A stretch of DNA of 64,000 nt. It comes from Arachnia propionica. GTDB lineage: Bacteria; Actinomycetota; Actinomycetes; Propionibacteriales; Propionibacteriaceae. Each line of letters opens with the position of its first letter. Position 1 is the first letter of the stretch. A program made the position numbers and the translations under genes. Below the pieces are notes generated by a model. That model saw only the letters and a program-made list of their open reading frames with translations. It searched no databases and was not told the DNA's origin. The stretch spans positions 2,728,001 to 2,792,000 of the forward strand of contig NZ_CP146373.1 of assembly GCF_037055325.1 (NCBI RefSeq), read 5' to 3'. Shown here piece after piece: positions 17,042 through 26,663 of the stretch.

Positions 17042-18004
17042 TCAGACGGGGTCGTGTTCCTTGATGGCTCGGCGCAGCTCGGGCGGTAGGGCGAAGGTCA
17101 GGTTCTCCTCCATGAGGCTTTCCTCCTCGGCCTTCGGGAAACCTCGCTCCCTCAACAGTTCCAGCGCCCCCTGCACCAGTTCGTCGGGCACGGAGGCCCC
17201 CGAGGTCAGACCAATGGTGGAGACGCCGTCGAGCCAGGCGTCCTGAATCTCGTGGGGATAGTCGATGCGTTCGGAACGTTTCGCGCCGGCCTCGAGCGCG
17301 ACCTCCACCAGGCGCATCGAGTTCGACGAGTTCCGCGACCCGACCACGATCATCAGGTCGCAGTGGGGTGCGATCTGTTTGACCGCCTGCTGCCGGTTCT
17401 GGGTGGCGTAGCAGATGTCGTCGGTGGGTGGGCTCATCAGCAGCGGGAACTTCTGCTGCAGGCGGGTGACGGTCTCCATGGTCTCGTCGACACTGAGGGT
17501 GGTTTGCGACAACCAGACGAGGGGTTTGTCGGCGGGCATGTCGAGGCGGTCGACGTCGTCGGGACCTTCCAGGAGGGTGGTGCGGTCCGGGGCCTCCCCC
17601 ATGGTGCCCTCCACCTCCTCGTGCCCGGCGTGCCCGATCAGGAGGATGTCGGTGTCCTTGGCGGCGAACCTTTTCGCCTCGCGGTGCACCTTCGTCACGA
17701 GCGGGCAGGTGGCGTCGATGGTGCGCAGCTCGCGGCGGGCCGCTTCCTCACGCACCGCCGGGGAGACGCCGTGCGCGGAGAACACCACCAGGGCATCGGC
17801 GGGCACCTCGTCCAGTTCGTCGACGAAGATCACCCCCCGCTCCTCGAGGGTCGAGACGACGTGCTTGTTGTGCACGATCTGTTTGCGCACGTAGATGGGC
17901 GGGCCGTACCTCTCAAGGGCCTTCTCCACGGTGGTAACGGCGCGGTCCACGCCCGCGCAGTATCCACGTGGCGCAGCGACGATGACCCGCTTGCTGGTGC
18001 TCAT
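17042..18004 (-). CDS. ispH: 4-hydroxy-3-methylbut-2-enyl diphosphate reductase
   Basis: Final step of the MEP pathway, making IPP and DMAPP with an iron-sulfur cluster. Three conserved cluster Cys are visible: [25 protein letters not shown] and [12 protein letters not shown]. The catalytic Glu/His regions ([20 protein letters not shown]) are present. Length is 320 residues. TACACT (complement of 18012-18017) ends 7 nt before the ATG, so the message is probably leaderless. It provides substrate for the isoprenyl transferase at 22461. Confidence 0.96.
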   Translation of the reverse strand: MSTSKRVIVAAPRGYCAGVDRAVTTVEKALERYGPPIYVRKQIVHNKHVVSTLEERGVIFVDELDEVPADALVVFSAHGVSPAVREEAARRELRTIDATCPLVTKVHREAKRFAAKDTDILLIGHAGHEEVEGTMGEAPDRTTLLEGPDDVDRLDMPADKPLVWLSQTTLSVDETMETVTRLQQKFPLLMSPPTDDICYATQNRQQAVKQIAPHCDLMIVVGSRNSSNSMRLVEVALEAGAKRSERIDYPHEIQDAWLDGVSTIGLTSGASVPDELVQGALELLRERGFPKAEEESLMEENLTFALPPELRRAIKEHDPV

Positions 18005-18059
18005 GCGGGCCAGTGTACGGGGCGCACACCGTCCCCCGGTGTTTCCGACCGACCGTCGG

Positions 18060-18854
18060 TCAGGCGGTCAACGCCCCGGGAATCAGGATCGCCAGCAGCG
18101 CCGCGGTGGCGATCATCTCCGTGTAGCCGAGCTGTTTGGTGGTCACCTTGCGGCCCTTCATCACCCCCAGCGAGGGCACCAGCCACGCCCGCAGAGTGCA
18201 GGTGATGAAGAACGCCACCAGCCACCAGCGGGGCAGGTGGAAGTCGACGAGCGCGAACAGCACCGCGCAGGCCGCGTGCCAGGTAACGGAGTAGGCGATG
18301 TAGCTCACCCGACCGCGTTCCCGCACGTTGGTCTTGACGTAGAACACGGTGCCGAAGAAATACCCGAAACAGGCCAGCGACAGCCCCGCCAGCACCGGCA
18401 AACCATCGAGGTGAAGCGGCCCCTCTGAGCCAAGCACCAGGGGCAACGCAGCGGCAGCCAGCACCGTCACCAAACCCGACAGCAACGACCTCTCGCGGCG
18501 TTTCCACGCCAGCCACAACCCGACACCGGTCAGCGGCCCGAACACCAGCGCCCACGCCCACCACGCGGGTTTCAGCGCCAGCAGCAGGAGGCCGAGGACG
18601 GCTGTGATCGCACCGTAGGTGACCACGGCGCGGCGATACCGGGGTTTGAAGTTCGACTTCAGCCACGTCGCCGTCGCGAAAAAAGCGAAGTAGCCGATCA
18701 CCCACACCGGGGCCAGCAACACCAGCGGCCACGAGAACCGTCCGGCCCCGATGGCCCAGATCATCCCCATCACGTAGGGCATGATCACCATCGCCCAGGC
18801 CCCGTGATGGTTCGGCACCCAGCCCTGCGAATGTCCTCCGGGTTTCCGGGTCAT
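18060..18854 (-). CDS. YwiC-like family membrane protein
   Basis: Integral membrane protein of unknown function. About eight hydrophobic segments are visible, opening with the family signature [19 protein letters not shown] and containing [23 protein letters not shown] 18854 follows GGAGG directly, which is too close for a good ribosome site. A GTG at WVPNHH may be the true start, shortening the protein by about 11 residues. It is transcribed towards ispH on the same strand. Confidence 0.8.
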   Translation of the reverse strand: MTRKPGGHSQGWVPNHHGAWAMVIMPYVMGMIWAIGAGRFSWPLVLLAPVWVIGYFAFFATATWLKSNFKPRYRRAVVTYGAITAVLGLLLLALKPAWWAWALVFGPLTGVGLWLAWKRRERSLLSGLVTVLAAAALPLVLGSEGPLHLDGLPVLAGLSLACFGYFFGTVFYVKTNVRERGRVSYIAYSVTWHAACAVLFALVDFHLPRWWLVAFFITCTLRAWLVPSLGVMKGRKVTTKQLGYTEMIATAALLAILIPGALTA

Positions 18855-18956
18855 CCTCCTGCTGCTCACAGTACCGAATACTAAGAGGCCCACACCGGCG
18901 GTGTTTTCCGGGGACGGGAGTCGCAATCTGGCCGGGTTACTGCTGGTGGCTGGACG

Positions 18957-19340
18957 TCAGCTCGACGAGGGGTCGTTGAACTTGAAATTCCCCAGGGCGG
19001 CGGCGAAATTGATGCCGACGATCCCCGCCCAGATCACCATTCCCATGAGGGTACCGCCATATGCCAGCGCGATGGCTGTCAATGGGATGGCCAGAACCAT
19101 CGAGGTGATCGCCAACCCCATCGCACTGTAGGAACGGTTATGGCGCTGCACACGGCTCTGTCCGGCTGGAATGAGCGTCTGCGACATGCCCCCCGGGTTC
19201 ATCGCCTGCTGGCGCCTGATCTCAGCAACCACCTTCTCCGCGAACGATTCGACGAGCGCCGGTTCCATCTCCGGACCGAGGTCCTTGCGAGCTGAGAGCG
19301 CGGCTTCAAATTCGGATCTGTCGAGGGGTTGCTGACTCAT
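18957..19340 (-). CDS. Small membrane protein (127 aa)
   Basis: Not assigned to a family. An N-terminal acidic helical part (residues ~5-45, EFEAALSARKDLGPEMEPALVESFAEKVVAEIRRQ) is followed by two membrane segments (SYSAMGLAITSMVLAIPLTAIAL and TLMGMVIWAGIVGINFAAAL). TACGCT (complement of 19347-19352) lies 6 nt before the ATG at 19340, suggesting a leaderless start. An upstream in-frame ATG at 19373 is less likely. It is divergent from xseA. Confidence 0.75.
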   Translation of the reverse strand: MSQQPLDRSEFEAALSARKDLGPEMEPALVESFAEKVVAEIRRQQAMNPGGMSQTLIPAGQSRVQRHNRSYSAMGLAITSMVLAIPLTAIALAYGGTLMGMVIWAGIVGINFAAALGNFKFNDPSSS

Positions 19341-19392
19341 GATCCAAGCGTAGTCCGGGTACTCATCGGGATGCATGGGTAGGCTCCCTGAC

Positions 19393-20613
19393 ATGGCCCT
19401 AACCAGTTCTCTCGAACATCCGCAGCCGTTGGCGCGAGTCGTCGGCGCGGTCGCGGACTGGGTGGGCAGGCTCGGCGAGATCTGGGTGGAGGCGCAGGTC
19501 ATCGAAATCAAACGCCGCGCCGCACCCACCCAGTTCCTCACCTTGCGGGATCGGTTCGCCGACGTCTCCTGCTCGGTGACGACCACGGCTTTCGTGCTGG
19601 ATGCGGCGGGCCCGCTGCCGGAGGGGTCGCAGGTGGCGGTACGCCTGAAACCGCGGGTGTGGGAGCCCAATGCGTCGCTCAGTTTCGAATGCCTGGAGCT
19701 GCGGGTGGCGGGTGTTGGCAGGCTGTTGGCCGAATTGGATGCGCGGCGCCGCAAACTCCAGGCCGAGGGCCTGTTCGATCCCCACCGCAAACGCCCGCTA
19801 CCGCTGCTGCCCCGCCGCATCGGACTGATCACCGGCAAGGATTCCGACGCCGAACGCGACGTGCTGCGCAACGTGACCCGTCGCTGGCCGGCACGTTTCA
19901 CCGTCGCACATTCGCCGGTCCAGGGGCCGGGTGCTGCCGCATCGGTGATGCAGGCCCTCCAGGACCTCGACGAGGACCCGGAGGTCGATGTCATCGTCAT
20001 CGCCCGCGGCGGCGGGGCCCTGGAGGATCTGCTGCCGTTCTCCGACGAGGGCCTGGTGCGGGCAGTCGCAGCCTGCCGCACCCCTGTGGTCTCCGCCATC
20101 GGACACGAATCCGACACCCCGTTGCTGGATTTCGTCGCCGACCTGCGGGCCTCCACACCCACCGACGCGGCCTCACGCATCGTTCCGGAGTTCGCAGCCG
20201 AACTGGACCTCGTCGTCCTGGCCCGCACCCGGCTTCGGCAGGCCATCGAGGCGCGGATCGGACAGGCCGCGCAGGAACTCGCGGAGCTGCGACGCCGCCC
20301 CGTCCTCGCCAGTCCCGCCGCCGCTCTGGAGGGGCACCGCGACCGCCTCGCCCTGCTGCGTCACCGGCTCCGCACCGCCGTCGACCAGCAGCTCACCAGC
20401 AGACGAACCGACCTGGCTTCTCACCTGTCGGCGGTGCGGGCCCTGTCCCCGGCAGCCACCCTGCAACGCGGATACGCCTTGCTTGTCGACGAGGCACAGA
20501 AGGTCGTCTCCGGCGTCGCCGATGCCCCCGTCGGGGGAACGTTGACGGCCCATCTGGCCGATGGCGAACTCACCCTCACCACGCAGGACAGTCACCCGAA
20601 GGAGTCCCAATGA
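19393..20613 (+). CDS. xseA: Exodeoxyribonuclease VII large subunit
   Basis: Catalytic subunit of exonuclease VII, which degrades single-stranded DNA. N-terminal OB fold (residues ~10-105) is followed by the catalytic domain with RIGLITGKDSDAERDVLRNV, IARGGGALEDLLPFSDEGLVRAV and SAIGHESDTPLLDFVADLRASTPT. The C-terminal coiled coil ends in the membrane-proximal beta tail. ATG 19393 follows TAGGCT (19380-19385) by 7 nt, so it is probably leaderless. The stop overlaps xseB as ATGA. Confidence 0.95.
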   Translation: MALTSSLEHPQPLARVVGAVADWVGRLGEIWVEAQVIEIKRRAAPTQFLTLRDRFADVSCSVTTTAFVLDAAGPLPEGSQVAVRLKPRVWEPNASLSFECLELRVAGVGRLLAELDARRRKLQAEGLFDPHRKRPLPLLPRRIGLITGKDSDAERDVLRNVTRRWPARFTVAHSPVQGPGAAASVMQALQDLDEDPEVDVIVIARGGGALEDLLPFSDEGLVRAVAACRTPVVSAIGHESDTPLLDFVADLRASTPTDAASRIVPEFAAELDLVVLARTRLRQAIEARIGQAAQELAELRRRPVLASPAAALEGHRDRLALLRHRLRTAVDQQLTSRRTDLASHLSAVRALSPAATLQRGYALLVDEAQKVVSGVADAPVGGTLTAHLADGELTLTTQDSHPKESQ

Positions 20614-20807
20614 CCACACCCACGACGTTGTCCTACGAGGAGGCCCGCGACGAGCTGGTCAAGACCGTCGCCATGCTGGAGTCGGGTGGTACGACCCTGG
20701 CGGAGTCCATGGCGCTGTGGAAACGCGGCGAGGAACTGGCCACCATCTGCCAGGCCCACCTGGACGAGGCGAGGGCAGCCGTCGAGAAGCACACCGCTGA
20801 GCAGTGA
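20610..20807 (+). CDS. xseB: Exodeoxyribonuclease VII small subunit
   Basis: A 65-residue helical hairpin protein that coats the XseA coiled coil. Typical features are LSYEEARDELVKTVAMLESGGTTLAESMALWKRGEELATICQ. ATG overlaps the xseA stop, with AAGGAG upstream, so production of the subunits is coupled. Confidence 0.93.
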   Translation: MTTPTTLSYEEARDELVKTVAMLESGGTTLAESMALWKRGEELATICQAHLDEARAAVEKHTAEQ

Positions 20808-20901
20808 GGCACACGACCCTCCCCTGAAACCGGCTCAGCTGACCTGCGGAACCGGCGTGGAACCTGCGTCGATTCCCGGAGCGTTCCGCGACAATGGGGG
20901 C

Positions 20902-21543
20902 GTGGATTTCTTCGGATGGTTGACGACCATCTGGGATGTGGCCTCACTCCGGGTGATTGAGGACCCCTCCCTGGGGTTACCCAGTCTGCCCACCGCCGGG
21001 CTCATCGCGCTGGCGGCGGGGGTCTCCACCCTGCTCGGGCACTGCGCCGTGCTGTTCATCAACCGCGTCAGGGGCGTCCGGTTCCTGGCGATGCTGCTGG
21101 TCGGCGGGATCTTTCTCACCCTGCTGTACACCATCCAGGCGCTGATCCTGTGGGCCGTAGCCGGTCCCATCACTCAGCACGGCATGCACCTCACCGACCT
21201 GCTGGCGGTGACGTTGTCCTCCACCGCTCCCCTGGCCTACGGATTCCTGGTATTCATCCCCCACCTCGGTGTGCTGATCGGGCGCATCCAGCAGGGCTGG
21301 AGCGCGATCTGCCTGTGGCTGCTGGTGACAGCGGCCATGGAGACCAGCTGGTGGCAGGCCCTGATCGCCACCGGCCTGGCCTGGGGCATCATGCAGCTCG
21401 CCTCGCGGTTGCTCGGGCATCCCATCGCGTACCTCACCGGTCGCATCTGGACCTTGGTGACGGGCCGGCCTGCGATCCTGGGGCCTCGGGACATGCTGGC
21501 CGGAGCGCCGTTCATCCCCATCGAGGCGAAGGCGCTCCCATGA
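20902..21543 (+). CDS. Multi-pass membrane protein (213 aa)
   Basis: About five hydrophobic segments (LIALAAGVSTLLGHCAVLFI, FLAMLLVGGIFLTLLYTIQALILW, LLAVTLSSTAPLAYGFLVFIPHLGVLI, AICLWLLVTAAM, ALIATGLAWGIMQLAS) resemble Yip1-type or transporter-accessory proteins, but no family is certain. GTG 20902 lies 6 nt after GACAAT. The stop overlaps the hydrolase-like gene at 21540, implying a shared function. Confidence 0.75.
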   Translation: MDFFGWLTTIWDVASLRVIEDPSLGLPSLPTAGLIALAAGVSTLLGHCAVLFINRVRGVRFLAMLLVGGIFLTLLYTIQALILWAVAGPITQHGMHLTDLLAVTLSSTAPLAYGFLVFIPHLGVLIGRIQQGWSAICLWLLVTAAMETSWWQALIATGLAWGIMQLASRLLGHPIAYLTGRIWTLVTGRPAILGPRDMLAGAPFIPIEAKALP

Positions 21544-22451
21544 TCCGACCAATGATTCTCGTCCTGCTCGAGGTGACGCTGCTGGTGATCATCGTCCTGG
21601 CGCTGCTGGCTCCCCTCGAATCCCTCGAATGGTGGGCGCGACGTTACCCGACGCCCTCCCTTCCGGCCCCGAAACCCGCACCCGCCGCCGGCATCCGGCG
21701 GTTCGCGGTGTATCTGTCGGGCATCGCGGTGCTCGACGGAAGGTCGATATCGCGCCGCGAACACGCGGTGCTGGAGGAGGTACGCAACCAGCTTCCCGAC
21801 GTGATCATCACCGAGGACGTATTCCCCTACGCCATGGAGAATCGCGGCCTGCCACAGCGCGCCACCGCCTGGTTGTGGCGTCGCCTGGACTGGGTGCGAC
21901 GCCGGTTTCCCTGGTCGCCCCTGCCTTTCCTGATCAATCTGCGCAACGTCATGCAGGTGCTGGTCTCCGCCGATCCGCGCTACGGCGGCACCTACAACTT
22001 CGGGGTCGCGTGCGTGGTGTGGCGTTCCCTCCTGAACGCGGGCTACGACCCCGACGACCCGGCGCCGGTAACGCTGATCGGCTACTCCGGTGGTGCGCAG
22101 ATCGCCTGCGGGGTGGCCCGTTTCCTGGCCGCCCACGACGTGCGGGTCGACGTCGTCTCCATCGGCGGGGTCTATGCCGACGATCCGGGGCTGGATCACA
22201 TCGGTTCACTGACGCACCTCAAAGGCAGCCGCGACCACACCCAGTCGCTGGGCACCCTCGCCTTCCCCGGGCGCTGGTTCACAGCACCCCTGTCCCCCTA
22301 CGGTCGCGCCCTCAGGGATGGTCGTATCCACACCGTCAACATGGGACCGATCTCACACGCCAACTACTTTTCCCGCCACATCACCCTGGCCGACGGTCGT
22401 ACCCCGAAACAGGAGACCATCGAGCAGCTCGTCGAGGCGCTGCGTCACTGA
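21540..22451 (+). CDS. Membrane-anchored alpha/beta hydrolase-like protein (303 aa)
   Basis: An N-terminal membrane anchor (residues ~5-28, LVLLEVTLLVIIVLALLAPL) is followed by a domain with a nucleophile-elbow-like LIGYSGGAQIACGVARFL. This suggests a serine hydrolase fold, but I cannot identify the acid and His with confidence (His in MGPISHANYF is a candidate). ATG overlaps the upstream stop (ATGA). The two form an operon-like pair, possibly acting together at the membrane. Confidence 0.75.
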   Translation: MIRPMILVLLEVTLLVIIVLALLAPLESLEWWARRYPTPSLPAPKPAPAAGIRRFAVYLSGIAVLDGRSISRREHAVLEEVRNQLPDVIITEDVFPYAMENRGLPQRATAWLWRRLDWVRRRFPWSPLPFLINLRNVMQVLVSADPRYGGTYNFGVACVVWRSLLNAGYDPDDPAPVTLIGYSGGAQIACGVARFLAAHDVRVDVVSIGGVYADDPGLDHIGSLTHLKGSRDHTQSLGTLAFPGRWFTAPLSPYGRALRDGRIHTVNMGPISHANYFSRHITLADGRTPKQETIEQLVEALRH

Positions 22452-22460
22452 CCTCAGCGG

Positions 22461-23261
22461 CTACCGACCGAAACGGCGTTCCCGCTGGGTGTAGTTGCGC
22501 AGGGCACGCACGAAATCGACCTTGCGGAAGTCCGGCCACAGGGCCTCACAGAAGTAGAACTCACTGTGCGCCGACTGCCACAGCAGGAAACCGGACAGCC
22601 GCTGCTCCCCCGAGGTGCGGATGATCAGGTCCGGATCCGGCTGGCCCTTCGTGTACAGGTGCTCCGAGATCTCATCGATCTCAACGGTGGCCGCCACCTC
22701 CTCCAGGGTGCGCCCCTGGGCGGCCCGTTCCGCCAGCAGCGACCTGAAGGCGTCGCGCAGCTCGTGTCGGCCACCGTAGCTGACCGCGACGTTGATGTGC
22801 ATGCCCACCACCGCTTCGGTTCTGGCCGCCGACGCCCTGAGACTGGCGGCCCGCTCCGTGGGCAGCAGGTCGAGATCACCGACCGCCTGCACCCGCCACC
22901 GCCCCGTGTCGGCCAGCGCCACCACCAGTTCGTCGATGACCTCCAGCAGCGGTTCCAGCTCATCCGCGGCGGATCGGTCGAGGTTGTCGGTGCTCAACAC
23001 CCACAACGTGATGACAGGTATTCCGATGTCATCGCACCATTCGACGAACTGCTGCAGCTTCGCGGCCCCTGCGCGATACCCCGCGACAAGGGGCTGACCG
23101 GGTGCGTTGAGCCGTGCCCACCGACGGTTGCCGTCCGCCAGTACCGCGACGTGCCGTGGCATGGCGGAGCGATCCAGCCGTTTGATCACTTGGGCCTCGT
23201 ACGTGGAGTAGAGCCAGGCAGGAGGCCAGATGCGATCGATGAACCGGCTTGTCGCAGACAT
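22461..23261 (-). CDS. uppS: Cis-isoprenyl diphosphate synthase (UppS/Rv1086-like)
   Basis: Condenses IPP onto allylic diphosphates to make polyprenyl diphosphate lipid carriers. Motifs are HVAVLADGNRRWAR (catalytic Asp), GYRAGAAKLQQFVEWC, VAVSYGGRHELRDA and RTSGEQRLSGFLLWQSAHSEFYF. The 266 residues with an N-terminal extension could be either undecaprenyl or a short-chain actinobacterial Z-synthase. TACCCT (complement of 23268-23273) lies 6 nt before the ATG, suggesting a leaderless message. Confidence 0.92.
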   Translation of the reverse strand: MSATSRFIDRIWPPAWLYSTYEAQVIKRLDRSAMPRHVAVLADGNRRWARLNAPGQPLVAGYRAGAAKLQQFVEWCDDIGIPVITLWVLSTDNLDRSAADELEPLLEVIDELVVALADTGRWRVQAVGDLDLLPTERAASLRASAARTEAVVGMHINVAVSYGGRHELRDAFRSLLAERAAQGRTLEEVAATVEIDEISEHLYTKGQPDPDLIIRTSGEQRLSGFLLWQSAHSEFYFCEALWPDFRKVDFVRALRNYTQRERRFGR

Positions 23262-23320
23262 GTCCCAAGGGTAGACCCGGAGACACGGAACTCGTCCGTG
23301 CCCGTCGGCAATGCGCATTC

Positions 23321-24967
23321 TCAGCTGCAGGTCTTGCCGTCCTCGGGGAGGGTGCCCTCCTGAAGATAAGCGGTGATCGTCTCGTCGACACACGCGTTGC
23401 CCGCCGTCACGGCACCATGACCGGGACCGTCGTAGGTGAGCAGATGCCCGGATTCGAGCTGCTTCGCCATGCTGACGGCCAGCTGGTAGGGGGTCGCGGA
23501 ATCACCCGTCGACCCGACCACCAGAATCGGTGCCGCGCCCTTGCCGGTCAGTTTTAGGTTGGGTGCGGAATTGGCGGTCCAGCGTTCGCAGACCAGTTCC
23601 GAACTCATGTTGCTGCCGAACACCGGGGCTTTCTCGGCCACCTCTTTCCGCATGTCATCGGTGGCGGCCACCCCCGCGTCTGGATGGTCCACGCAGCGGA
23701 TGGCCGGGAAAGCGTAGGCGACGGTCTCCCATCCGTTGTCGGTGCGACCCGTCAGGAGGTCGGAGGCCTTGAGGATGCCCCTGCCGTCGCCGTTCAATGC
23801 CGCTTCCAGGAACTGGGTGATCCTCGGGTAGGCCTCCTTCCCTGAATAGAGGAACAAAGCGATGCCGTTCGCTCCCTGGCCCTGCGTCATCTGCCGGTCC
23901 CCGACCTTGAGCGGGTTGGCGTCGAGCCCGTGCAGGAAGGAGTTGATGCGGGAAGTCACCTCGTCGCGCGAGTTCCCGAGGGAGCAGGATTCCTCGCCCG
24001 CGCACCAGTCCGCATAGAGCCCGAGGGCCGTCTCGAAACCCTCGGCCTGGAACACCTCCCCCTCGTTGGTGATGTCGACAGCCGAATCCAGCACCAGGCG
24101 CCCCGTGTGCTCCGGGAACAGTTCCGCGTACATCGAACCGATGAAGGTGCCGTAGCTGACCCCCACGTAGTTGAGTTTCTCCGCCCCGGTCAGGAAACGC
24201 AGCAGATCGAGGTCGCGGACGTTCTCGATGGTGGTGAGGTGATCCAGAAGCTCACCGGAAGCTTCCCGGCATTCCCGGGCGAAAGCGGCCCAGGTGTCGT
24301 TGAGGGCGGTTTTCTCCGCCTCGTCGTCCGGGGTGCCGTCCGCGAAATAGGCCTTGTCCGTCTGCTCGGTGGTGCCGCACTGCACGTGGGTGGATTCCCC
24401 GGAACCACGCGGATCCCACGCGATGATGTCGTACCCCTTCCACCTGTCACGTCCCAGGGTCGTGGTGAACGATCCCGCCTCCACGCCGGGGCCACCGGGA
24501 TTGACGAACAACGGACCCTTCGTCGGGTTCTCGGAGGGCATCTTCGTGACCTTGATGTCCAGCGCCGCCTTGCCGGGGTTGTCCCAGTCCAGGGGCACTT
24601 TCATGGTGGCGCACAGGGTAGCACCGCAGGGCTGCCAACTCAGGGACTGCTGCCAGTAGGGGGTGAGGTCATCACCGAGGGCAGCGGGAAGCTGCACCGC
24701 GGGGTTGGACGCCTTGACGTCGAGCTGACGATCGGGGTTCTCGACCGGCTCCTGCGGCCATGTCTCGTGATCGGAGACAGGAATCGCGGGCACCCCGGGT
24801 TTCTGATCGCCGACAGCGGGAGCCGGCTGAGTTGACGACTCACCCGTCGGTTTCTCCCTCTCCTGCTGCTTTCCCGGGGACAGCATCCCGCTGGCGAAGA
24901 ACACCACCACGAGAACAATCGCGAGAAAGATCAGCATTCCCTGGAACCAGACAATCCCTCTGCGCAT
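23321..24967 (-). CDS. Secreted TAP-type alpha/beta hydrolase (tripeptidyl aminopeptidase-like)
   Basis: Exported serine hydrolase that likely removes N-terminal peptides. An N-terminal signal anchor (residues ~9-30, MLIFLAIVLVVVFFASGML) is followed by a Pro-rich linker. The hydrolase domain has oxyanion VNPGGPGVEAGS, nucleophile VGVSYGTFIG, acid region VVGSTGDSATPY and catalytic His GPGHGAV. The C-terminal TAP-like domain has the usual Cys (ACVDETITAYL... KTCS). It has 548 residues. AGGAGG precedes the ATG, which overlaps the stop of the PSP1 gene (TGATG). Confidence 0.9.
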   Translation of the reverse strand: MRRGIVWFQGMLIFLAIVLVVVFFASGMLSPGKQQEREKPTGESSTQPAPAVGDQKPGVPAIPVSDHETWPQEPVENPDRQLDVKASNPAVQLPAALGDDLTPYWQQSLSWQPCGATLCATMKVPLDWDNPGKAALDIKVTKMPSENPTKGPLFVNPGGPGVEAGSFTTTLGRDRWKGYDIIAWDPRGSGESTHVQCGTTEQTDKAYFADGTPDDEAEKTALNDTWAAFARECREASGELLDHLTTIENVRDLDLLRFLTGAEKLNYVGVSYGTFIGSMYAELFPEHTGRLVLDSAVDITNEGEVFQAEGFETALGLYADWCAGEESCSLGNSRDEVTSRINSFLHGLDANPLKVGDRQMTQGQGANGIALFLYSGKEAYPRITQFLEAALNGDGRGILKASDLLTGRTDNGWETVAYAFPAIRCVDHPDAGVAATDDMRKEVAEKAPVFGSNMSSELVCERWTANSAPNLKLTGKGAAPILVVGSTGDSATPYQLAVSMAKQLESGHLLTYDGPGHGAVTAGNACVDETITAYLQEGTLPEDGKTCS

Positions 24968-25809
24968 CAGCTTTCCTCCTCTGGGGCGACGTGGCGCGCC
25001 CCTCGGTTCTTTTTGCTGACACAGACATGCGCCAGCGGACAACGTCTCACACCATCGGTGGTCCGCACCGCCACCTCACCTGCAGGCACCACGTGCCCGA
25101 CCACCCGTCCCGGACCGTCCGGGATGGTGACCCGCGCACCGATCGGCGGCGCTTGGTTCAGAAAATCGACGTAGAGCGGATGCTCGAACGCGAGACAGCA
25201 CAACAGTTTCCCACAAACCCCCTGGATCTGAAGAGGGTTCGCCGTCAGGTTCTGGCTGCGCGCCAACCGCATGGACACGGGTTCCACATCGTCGAGGAAC
25301 AGGGTGCAGCACAGCTCCCGGCCACACATGCCAACGCCCCCGGCCAGTCTGGCGGTGTCGCGAGAGGCTATCTGCCGCAGGTCGATACGCGCCCCGACGG
25401 CACGGGCCAGGTCGCCGATCAGGGCCCGAAAATCCACCCTGCCCGGAGCGGTGAAGTAGATCACCGCCAGCTTGTCGTATTCCTTCGAGGAATCTATGTA
25501 GTCGGTCGCCATCACCTTCATGGGCAACCCGTGGGCGGCGATCCTCTCGACCGCGATCTCACGGATCCTGCGACGGTGTTCCCGGTTGGCCTCATCGCGT
25601 TCCAGATCAGCCTCGGTGGCACGTCCCGCGCATTTCGGCAGCGGCGCCTCCACCATCGTCTCCTCCGGAGCCCACACCACACAGGCCACCTCCACGCCGT
25701 CGTCGGTCGGGTAGAGCACCTGGTCACCGACGCGATAGTCACCACCGTCCGGATCGAGATAGTGCAGACGACCGTACTGCTCGAAGGTGACGGCCATGAC
25801 TCTGGGCAT
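24967..25809 (-). CDS. PSP1-domain protein (RicT/YaaT-like)
   Basis: PSP1 proteins such as Bacillus RicT take part in RNA processing and developmental control. Two diagnostic Cys motifs are present, MCGRELCCTLFLDD and GVCGKLLCCLAFEHPLY, in a 280-residue protein. TACTCT (complement of 25817-25822) ends 7 nt before the ATG at 25809, so a leaderless start is likely; ATG 25797 is an alternative. The neighbourhood with holB and tmk is common for PSP1 genes across bacteria. Confidence 0.9.
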   Translation of the reverse strand: MPRVMAVTFEQYGRLHYLDPDGGDYRVGDQVLYPTDDGVEVACVVWAPEETMVEAPLPKCAGRATEADLERDEANREHRRRIREIAVERIAAHGLPMKVMATDYIDSSKEYDKLAVIYFTAPGRVDFRALIGDLARAVGARIDLRQIASRDTARLAGGVGMCGRELCCTLFLDDVEPVSMRLARSQNLTANPLQIQGVCGKLLCCLAFEHPLYVDFLNQAPPIGARVTIPDGPGRVVGHVVPAGEVAVRTTDGVRRCPLAHVCVSKKNRGARHVAPEEES

Positions 25810-26033
25810 GACCACCAGAGTAACCGCAGACACCGACACGCCACACAACACCCACAGCCCTTCCCGCCCCGCTGAGAGTCAGGACCTGCTCACCGACCTC
25901 GTCAGATCCTTAACTTTTGGTCAGAGTTTCTCTTTGTTGTCTCCAGGTATTGGTGTGTGGTTCTAGTGTCAGTGGAATCCCGGGGCGGAGGGGCCGCTTT
26001 CGGGATTTGTGGCACCAATGGAGGTGTTGTGTG

Positions 26034-26663
26034 ATGAGTCGGATGGTGATGTGTCGCGTCGGTGTGGTTGCGGCGGTGATCTCGGTGCTGGTGTCGTGTA
26101 GCGGGGGGTCGTCTGCTCCGGGGGGTGGTGTGTCGGGGTCGGGGAGTCCTGTTTCCTCGTCGCCGTCTTCTGAGGTTTCGTCTTCGCGGCCGTCGAAGTC
26201 GGTGACGCCGTCGGGGCCGCAACCGTCGGAGACTTTCACCCCGGAGCAGCTGGAGGCAGCCAATACCGTCATTGAGTACGTCCGCATCTCTGACGAGGTG
26301 TTCGGTAATCCTGATGGTGATCCTCAGCCTTTGAAGGACATCACCACGGGACAGAGCCAAGAAATAGAAATAAATGTGCTGAACGACTATCGCCGGCAAG
26401 GGCATGTGCGAACAGGGGCCACGGTTGTTCACATCACGGGTGCGTCGGAGCCGGTCGAGGTTGATGGCGTGCGGACGGTGGATGTGCAGATGTGCACGGA
26501 CGTTGGGAAAACTGATGTGATCGATTTGGCGACCGGGAAATCGGTGGTCATTTCGTCGCAGCGACCGCGGTACCTGCAGTGGAATGTGACTGTGGTCAAA
26601 ACCGAGGAGGGATGGAAGTTCGGGGATGCCACGAACGACTCGGCTCCGGGGTGTCCGAAATGA
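26034..26663 (+). CDS. Lipoprotein of unknown function (209 aa)
   Basis: Signal peptide MSRMVMCRVGVVAAVISVLVSC with lipobox LVSC predicts a lipid-anchored surface protein. A Ser/Pro-rich linker of ~50 residues follows, then an alpha+beta domain with two Cys (MCTDVGKTD and the C-terminal APGCPK) that could pair. GGAGGTG lies 8 nt from the ATG. The stop overlaps the next gene (ATGA), so both are co-translated. Codon and base use is less GC-biased in parts of this pair than in neighbours. Confidence 0.8.
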   Translation: MSRMVMCRVGVVAAVISVLVSCSGGSSAPGGGVSGSGSPVSSSPSSEVSSSRPSKSVTPSGPQPSETFTPEQLEAANTVIEYVRISDEVFGNPDGDPQPLKDITTGQSQEIEINVLNDYRRQGHVRTGATVVHITGASEPVEVDGVRTVDVQMCTDVGKTDVIDLATGKSVVISSQRPRYLQWNVTVVKTEEGWKFGDATNDSAPGCPK